Assembly (NCBI GenBank): GCA_037903475.1 | Contig: JBAJFG010000240.1 | Coordinates: 1,364,001-1,428,000, forward strand | Reading direction: 5' to 3' | Source of the DNA: Ancylostoma caninum | Lineage: Eukaryota > Nematoda > Chromadorea > Rhabditida > Ancylostomatidae | Length of the DNA: 64,000 nt | In this document: piece by piece, positions 10,401 through 19,400 of the stretch | Position numbering within the stretch: position 1 is the stretch's first letter | How the letters are laid out: each line of letters begins with the position of its first letter | Program-made: the position numbers and the translations under genes | Notes under the pieces: model-generated | The model's database searches: none | The model's input: only the letters and a program-made list of their open reading frames with translations | What the model was told of the DNA's origin: nothing

Positions 10401-13400
10401 CCTGCCTTCCGGTTATGCCTCAGCCGGGCGACTTGTAGTAGCTTGAGCTGGGTCTCGGACTCGGCCGACCTGATCTCGGCGCCCAATTAAGGTCGTGCTC
10501 GCGAGCCCATGCATCACTACCATAAGTTGTTTTCAGTTATACACGGGTGAGTATTTGTGGAATTTAGAAGTGTTACGAGCTCGTATGGTTTATTTTGATG
10601 AAGTCTTAGCGGACCACGATTTTTTTGAAAAACCTTTTTTTCAAAAAAAAAAACTGTCCAGTCGCCTTCTTGGGACCGGATTCCATGCCTTATCGTGATG
10701 TGAAGATAAAATGTGTTCATTGCACTGAAGGAACATCCTTGTGCACCACGTCTTCGCTTCTTCCGAGGGAGAGCCTCTTGTTCTCGAAAATAGGGTTTCG
10801 TCCCCTTTTTTTTTTGCACGAACTAAACGTCATTTAAAAAAAAAATATCCTGAAGAATGTAACATACAACCGAGCATCTGATCTTCACCCCCAGCCCTAC
10901 ATTTTTTCTTGAAATGTTTTCTTTTCTGCATATGCTTTGGAAAAAAAAAAGAATGCGATTAATGCCATGATAGGGATCCAATCAGACCACCAGAGGGGTA
11001 TAAGTAACCCCGTCCCGATACAGAGGCATCGTCTTCCAACATTGCGCCCGTCACAAGATCCCGTTCTGCGTCGACACAGTCAGGTTCTACTACTGTCAAC
11101 ATCTCAGCGACCAGCGAGGATCCAGGTACAGACAAAACACTCCGTTCGCTATTGATATCTCGAGCTATGACGCACCAAGTGAGCGGTGCACAGTCTTTTG
11201 AGCTGGCCTTCGGGCAGTTCAAACCCAAGCCTCCTACCCAGTTCAGCGGAGCTGAAAGCCAGGAATTCAGCTCATGGCTGAGAAGATTCGAAGACATGGT
11301 CAGAATGGTGAACCCTCCGATGCCCGAGCAATTGAAGGTGAATACTCTGGTAGGGTTTCTCGAGGGAGAGGCCAGAGACCTCATCGACGAGTTACCCGAC
11401 GCCGACAAGAACGACTACAAGAAGGTGGTGGACCTATTACGTACTCACTACGAAGGCCCACATTTCCGGAATTTAGCCCGTCAACAACTGTCTGACTGCA
11501 AACAAAGTCCCAATGAGTCAGTTCGTGAGTTCGCCGAAAGAATGAAAAGATTGGTTAAGAGAGTCACTCAAGGACAGCCGAAAACAGCCCAGAATGAACG
11601 TTTACTGGATGAATTTTTAGATCGCCTGAAACCAGCTCTACGCTTCCACGTGAAAGCCTCCAACCCAGCATCCTACGACGACGCGATCATCAAGGCAATG
11701 ACATACGAAAGCTTACTGGCTGATGCTGTAAGTAACCTAACCATCTTTCCAGGAACGAAACTAGAAACACCTCAGGTCAATGTCGCAACCAATCCTCAAA
11801 CAAGCTACCGAGAGCGCTGGAACCAATCTCGTCGTCCAACAGGAAGGCCGATAACCTTCAGTCCACGGAATCAGACATTCAATCGAAGAATGTACGAGAG
11901 AGCACCCAATTCCAATGTGGTATGTTATCGTTGCGGGAAAATCGGACATATTCAAACGTTCTGCAGGTTTTCATTGCCACCCGCCAATATCAGGCCCCCA
12001 CAGCAAGGTCAACCAAGCAATTATCAAAGTCAACGCTACCAGCAAAGTAGACCTCCAACTCAGGATTCTCGTTACGGACGCCCCCGGTCCAATAACCAGA
12101 TTCGCATGCAGCAATTCTCGCAAAGGCCCGACAGGAATCAGCACCCTGGACAGATTTTTGCGATGGACACGTTCAGCAGCTCCACGACTGAGATGCCCGA
12201 GGTGCAGAATTACGAAGCAATGGAAGAAAAAGATGCTCAAATAGCAGCTCTCATTAAACGAAACAATGAGTTGGCGAAACTAGTTTTCGCAACCCATGAC
12301 CAAGCTCCTTCTGATTCAACGGAAAACAGTCACTCCCGAGTGAGGTCGCGATCAGCAAGTCCTCCGAAATGGGCAATGACTTGTATGATTGTGTTAGCTC
12401 TGCTTGGCCTCTCCTCAGCCACTACACCACCAGCGATGATTTGTTCAAAATCAGCCGCGAGCAATTATTGGAAGATCCCTAGCAAATTAAATTGCAGCGG
12501 AATTCTGCCTCCATGGACGTCAAGGACTAAAACGGTTAAACTCAACGTGTTCCGGCCAAACACAGTTCGTTACAAAAGTTCCGCTACTGTTTGTAGAATC
12601 GTTTCTCAAAAAATAAGGTACTCGGTGAATTTCTTCGGAGCCCGCAATCAAAATTCCGTTTCTACAGAAAAGACGGTTACTCCGGAAGAGTGCAAACAAA
12701 TGATCAACCACAGGACGTGCACATATGGTGACCTAGTTGCCGTCGGCACAGTAATGAAGACCCAGAACAGTATTGAAATTGACTGGCCATCGGCTCCATT
12801 CCAATGCTGCTCCGACTACGAGATAGTTGTCTCCAACTGCGTCACATTTGAAACAACGGTGTATGCGTATCACGGTTCAGCTCAGATCGAAAGTCCGGTA
12901 GGTTCTCTTCCAGGGTGCCGATACGAGGATGGAGCGTGTACAATGAAATCTGGTGCCGCCGTCATATGGAAACCAGTAGCAGAAGAAAGCTGTCAGTTTA
13001 TCTTCGTGTCAACCATGGAGGGAACCATGGCCGACAAGGTATGGTTAAGTAACTCCAAGGAGTTCGCCCTTTCATTCTCGTTAAGCGATCCACAAATTTC
13101 TGATTGCGGCAACTCTCTTATCCCTACTGATCAAGGATATGCTATTCAAATTATCAGCATCAAAACGCGTAGCAAACGCGGTATTACTGACACTTTTGTT
13201 AATTCAAAAGTTGGCTTGGCCACCACGAACCAACTGGCAGCACAGCTGTTGGCCGTGGAGGATAATATGCAAGCCTTATCTAGTTCTTCATTCCACCATG
13301 CAATTTTGAACCTGTGCAAATCGGTTAATTCCTTGAGCACGTCAATAACTGCAGCCATAGCCTCACAACCAACTCTGGCCATGCGCGAAATTTTATCACG

Positions 13401-16400
13401 GCCGGATATCGAGGCAAAATTTCTAGGAGGGAACATAGTTCGAACGCGTTCTTGTGCAATCTTATCTAAGAATATGTATCAGCTGGAACGCTTTAACGAA
13501 TCTTGCTTCTCCTTGCCCCTAATCGAGGTTAACCTGCCTAATGACAACAGATGGCATGCATTTTTAGACCCGGTTACATTTGTAATAACCAACGACGCCA
13601 AACCTATTCCATGCAGCGATAACATTCTATTTGAATTTGCCATGAATGGGACTGTCGCTAAATACCAGCCAGTATTAGATACATGGGAGCAGCTAGCCCC
13701 CTCTCATGTTACTATGATCGAAAACTCAGCCGAGCATTTAGCTCAATTCGACAAACCAGCACTTACTCTCTTCCACAATTTGGTAATCACAAATATCAGC
13801 GAATTCATCCCTGAGCAACAATTCACAGAATTATGGGCCGCCATAGAAGGTAACCAGGCGGTGTTGGACAATCACGTTAACCCACATGGTCAGAGCAGAG
13901 AAGTTATCTCAGGTGAGCCCCCTCACCCATTAGAACCCTTTTTTTCTTTCCCCACATGGACATCCATCTTGTATCAATCTTGGGTTATCGTCTGTTGCAC
14001 TCTCGTAACGATCAAGATTTTGCTTAAGCTAATCGAGATGTACATTAGATTACAAATTCCAACCCAGATTCTCGAAAGAATACCAAAAGGGATTGATGGG
14101 AACAGCCGTCCACAACTTCAATCACTTGTGATGAGCAAGAACCTGGAGCCAACTTTGAAAGTGGGGTACACCAAACGGTGTGCTAATGATATAGAATACC
14201 CTAGCGTCTACACCTTGTCGGGGGGCGAAAGTTTGACAACCACCCACATTTACATTAAAATCAACGGAGTTACCGTCTCAGCCTTGATCGACACTGGGTC
14301 AAGCATCACTTTAGCAGGTAAACAGCTTTGCCCTGCCCTAGGAATTTTCCGTCTCGATGCCCCACAAACAGAAACAGCAATAGGTATGGCAGGCATACAT
14401 GTCAGCCTTGCAGGATCGAAAAAGGTAGCAATGGAGATAGCTAATATTGTGATTCAACCTATACTACATTTTACCACTGGCAAGTGCGTTCCAAACACGC
14501 ACTCAACTTATGAAGTCATTGTAGGCAACGATATTTTAGCACTCCTTCCAAAAATGGGTATAGACTATCAAAAACGAATAATAACATTTGGCAATACGTC
14601 AGTACCTTTTGGCCACCCGACAGGGAGTGCAATGACGCAGAAAGAAATTCCAGTAAGAGCCTTAAGAACTATACGACTCCAAGCCAACAGCGAAACTTTT
14701 GTGCCATGTGTGATTGAAAGTCCAGTAACTAGAAAAGATTTGGTCCTAGTGTCTCAAAGCGCAAAAATCTTCAAGAATGATCTCATTGTCGCGCCAGCAG
14801 TGATCTCCACACATCATCCACTGCTACTCATATGCAACCCTACCAATGAGCACAAAACTATTTTTGCAGGAACCAAAATTTCAACAGCAATTCCAGTTGA
14901 TGAACATGACAGCGGAAAGCAAAATTCCATATTTTCTTGCGTAAACGAAATACCACCAGATGATCCCTCATATGTGATTAATCTCGATGAAAGCGATGTT
15001 GATGACAAACAGAGGGAAAGGCTTGCTGAACTATTAGACACTTTTTCCGATGTATTCTCACGCCATCAATATGATATCGGCAGCTGCACAGCCGGTAAGG
15101 TCCATATTTTCACTACCAATGAACCGCCAGCCAGAATTCGCCCTTATAGGATACCCATTAAGTACCGAGAAGAACTTCAGAAACATATTAACATGCTTCT
15201 GAAGACGGGGGTGATGAAAGAATCCAACACTAATTGGGTACATAATTTGGTGGTGGTTCAAAAGAAGGATAACTCCCTTAGAGTCTGTCTTGACATGAGA
15301 CGGCCAATAAATGAAGTGACCTAAAAACTATTCCCGACCCATACCCTACACCACGCATAGATGATGTACTGGAAAAACTAGGCGGGAATAATTACTACTC
15401 TACTTTAGATCTCGCCAGCGGATATTTACAACTTCCTCTAGATGAAGAAAGCAGCTATAAATGCGGAGTCATAACCGACAATAAAGTTTACCAAATGACC
15501 CATCTCCCATTTGGGCTTAAATCAGCTAGTAGTTATTTTGCGAGAACGATGGCTAAAGTTTTAGCAGGACTCGAAGCTAATATACTGGTCTATATAGACG
15601 ACATCCTCATATTTAACAAAGATTTCGAAAGTCATCTAAATTCAATCAGGAAAGTGTTGACTCGATTGAGAGAATTTAACCTTAAAGCATCTCCAAAAAA
15701 GTGCTGCTTCGCTAGAAAACAAATCACATTCCTAGGTCATATCATCAATAAGGAAAATTATTCCCCAGCAGAATCAAACACTAAAGCGGTGAAAAACTTT
15801 CCAACGCCCAGGAATGCCAAAGAGATCAAGAGATTCGTAGGGATGGTGAGCTTCTTTCGTAAATTCATTCCGAACTTTGCTAACATAGCCGAACCACTCA
15901 CACGCCTAACCCGCAAAGATAACAAGTTCTACTGGGGCAGCGAGCAAGAAACCGCCTTTAAGCAGCTACGCAACGCTCTGCTAAACCGACCCATTTTAGG
16001 GTACCCCGACTACAACAGGCCCTTCCACATCTTCACAGATGCTAGCACTGTAGCACAGGCCGGAGCACTTATGCAAGAAGATAAGATGCGCGCAAAAACG
16101 TTTTATGCGATCGCATACTGCAGTCGAACGCTTAGCGAGTCAGAAAGAAGATGGCCAGCTATCCAAATCGAACTGGGTGCAATTATTTACGCCCTGAGAC
16201 AATTCAAGCCATACATTTGCCTCTCAGAGGTCGTTTTGCATTGTGACCACAAGCCACTTTCTTTCCTTTTGAGCAAAAGTAAGACGCACGATAATCTGGC
16301 CAGATGGATGATTGAACTTCAGAGCTATAACATCAAAATAGTCCACATAAGTGGTACGAAAAATTCCGTCGCGGACGCGCTTTCACGTGCACACGAAGGA

Positions 16401-19400
16401 CATACACACGCGACAGGAACAGAAGAATTAAAAGATATGATAGAATTTCCGTTCAGCTTTATCTGCTCGCCAGGGGAAACATCCCCAATGCGCCCAAACA
16501 TCTCTGCCTACGAAGAAAACAACGGCGTCAACTTTGTTGAAGAACAGAAAAAAGACCCGTTACTAGGGCTAGTTTGGGAACTTCGCGAAAATGGCACGGT
16601 TTCCATGTCAACACCAGAGCATCTCAAAAAGTACGCGTCTGAGTTGAATGAATACTGCAAAATAAAGAAAGATGGGTGTTTGTACATAAGTAAAACGCAA
16701 CAAAAGTTCAAGCGCGATCTCCTTTTAGTACCAGACACGCTGAAAAGCATTATTTTCCAAGCGCATCATTGTAGCGCGTTATCTGGAGGACATATGGGGT
16801 TCAAGAAAACTCTAGCAAAGGTCATGCGTAAATATTACTGGCCAGCTATTTATTCAGACTTGAAAACTTGGTGCAAAACATGCGTTACTTGTCAAATGAG
16901 GCGTCAGCCCAAACCCCCCTTTCGTGAAGCGTTAATACCTGTACACAGCGAAGCAGTTTTTGCAAAAGTGGGACTTGATTTATGTGGTCCTTTACGTGCC
17001 ACAGAAAGAGGGAATAAGTATATCCTCAATATAGTGTGCTGGTTTACTAGGTACGTAATCTCAGTCCCACTTCCTGACGCCCGTGCGACTACTATCGCCC
17101 ATTCTCTTTTGGTCGAATGTGTCCTAAAATACGGTGCAATGTCCGAACTTGTCTCTGATCAGGCATCAAGCTTCACTTCCAATTTTTACAAAGAATTTTG
17201 TAATTTGTTGCAAATCCAACAAGTTTTTGCAACACCGTATCATTCCATGGGAAATGGAGCAACAGAGCGCACGTTTGGAACTTTTCAGATGATGCTTTCG
17301 AAATTCATAAACATCAAGCAGGAGGACTGGGATCTCTTTATTCCATGCGTAGCATTTTGCTACAATACTTCGGTAAATGAGGCTACGGGCGAAACACCCT
17401 ATTTTCTTATGTTCGGAAGAGATCCTACATTCATTATTGATCGAATTCTTCAGCCTAGGCAGAGAATAGAGATTCCCAGCTTTGATGAGACTGCAGAATA
17501 CAAAGCTCAGCTCGTATCAGCGCTTCATCAGGCTTGGAACGATGCGGCAGAGCATGCACGACTGTACAAAGAAAACATGAAAGTTCAATACGACAAAACG
17601 GCTCGACCATCATCAATTCAAGTAGGAGATAGAGTACTATTTCGAAATTTCACAAATAAAGTAGGCCTGTCGCGAAAACTATGCTTCCCTTGGATAGGGC
17701 AGTTTAGGGTAATCAGTGTAGACTTTCCACATGCGACAATAGTGAGTATAACTTCACCACGTGCACAACCCAGGAAAGTTCATCTAAACCAGATCAAGAA
17801 ATTTCTTGATCCTACTGGTCCTGCCTCTACACTGCCAGGAATTCCTGAAGAAGAAGCCTCCTTCACACCGTCTAACGGAGGCGAAACGGTAGACGAGGAG
17901 AGCCATGAAATCTCTCCCGCCTTACATGTAAGGCGGGAGAGATTTGCATTAGTCATATGGTAAGCATCTTCTTTTCTCACATAAGTGACATTCTAGTATA
18001 TGTATATGTTTTCAGATCTAGCCCGAGATTGGATGGGAACTGAGCGACCGGGGTGGTATTTATGGACCAAGTCCCGAGGACCCCGGGGAGAGGACGCACG
18101 GACGGACGGACCGGGTCTCGCCACTGGCCAGGGAGTCCCAACCATGCTCGCTTCTCGTCCCATCCACCTTACCGTGATCCCCCTCACATGTACATCGTTC
18201 CGCTATTCAGATAAACACATGCTGATTCATGCCTTGCACGCAGTCGTATATGAAGTGTCTATCTATCTGTATAGTTATCTCGAGGCCTCTGAGGCAATGA
18301 TGATACCGTGTGTCCGAAGAAAGGTGACCGACACATCGTGGCGGTACACTTTTAAGTCTTATTTCCAATTTTATTGACATTCTCATTGCTCTCAGTGACG
18401 TCATAGATCAAGAGGACTGGACGTACCTTGCCCTTCTGTGAAATAACGTGGGTAGAGGTTAATTAGTTAGACTAGAGAAAATAAAACTATTGGGACAGCA
18501 TTACGGATTCCATACATGACAAATTTGGTGCGTTCACATGAGGAAGGGCAGTCAGCTGACCTTCCACAGCTGGTGGAGCTGATTTAGGATTCTTATAATA
18601 ACCTAAGGTCCCAATTACCCCAAGTTCTTCAGGAGTTTCTGGAGTTTTCGTGAATCGAAAAAGTAAATATGCTACCTTTTTATAACCCTGTTCAGTACAA
18701 CTGGTGTATCCGCTTCCTAGAAATTTTGCTGTTCTCATGAACATCGCCAGAACCATAGATCTCCCACTGTGCCAATAAGGAAGTTTCCTTATTCTTCCAC
18801 AGGAATAGCGCACGATTTGTACGTATAGAGCAAAGAATGTATATACATGTCTCCGAGGCAGATTGCTTCCGTGTTTCGGTGCAAGCGGTCACATGTGTAT
18901 TGGGCTCACTCAGCTCGCACGCGCTAATTATTCGTTACAGTTGAGGCGTGAAATCATAGTGTTTGATCCAATGGGTCAATGAGGCGAGATATCCATGTTT
19001 TGGAAGACGTTTGTGGAAGAGTGACGTTTGGATTTTGTAAAAAAAAGTGTGGGTGGATTTACTTTGATCTGGATGGAGGGGATTTTAATGGGCAGTAATC
19101 AAGCGAGTGTAGAACTTCTCAAGATGTTTCCAGCAGGAAATCCTTGAAAAAAAGTGCCAAAAATATCCCGCAAAGGTCAGAATTAGCGTCAGATGTGATC
19201 GGTTCGCAAGCCATTTTCTGGTGCACTTCTCGAGAATCCTGAACAGCTTCATTTCGCAACATCTTCATTCGAAACGAAAATCTCTCGATTTCAATCCATG
19301 ATTTTCTTTTGGGAGGTAATCTCTCCTGTATGATTGCCCCTTTTCTTGCAGGAATCTATTTAATGGGTTTTTTTCCTGAGACAATTGGACATCCGCAATT

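Larger units (their letters stand above)
9898..18357 (+). mobile_element. Ty3/Gypsy LTR retroelement with gag-env-pol gene order
   Basis: This 8460-bp element has 431-bp LTRs (9898-10328, 17927-18357), a TGG-starting primer-binding site at 10328, a CTTA target duplication, and pol domains in the order protease, RT, RNase H, integrase, the Ty3/Gypsy order. The unusual part is an envelope-like glycoprotein encoded in frame between the gag zinc knuckle and the protease. The LTRs look identical base for base, so the insertion should be young. One frame break in RT (15315-15324) means this copy, as read, would not make intact RT. It lies in antisense in intron 1 of the receptor gene. I know of no named family with this layout. 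Confidence 0.88.

Noticed and set aside
15315..15324. Programmed -1 frameshift between ORF1 and ORF2
   Set aside because: There is no X-XXY-YYZ heptamer in the 10-nt overlap, and the break is inside RT, where recoding would be futile.
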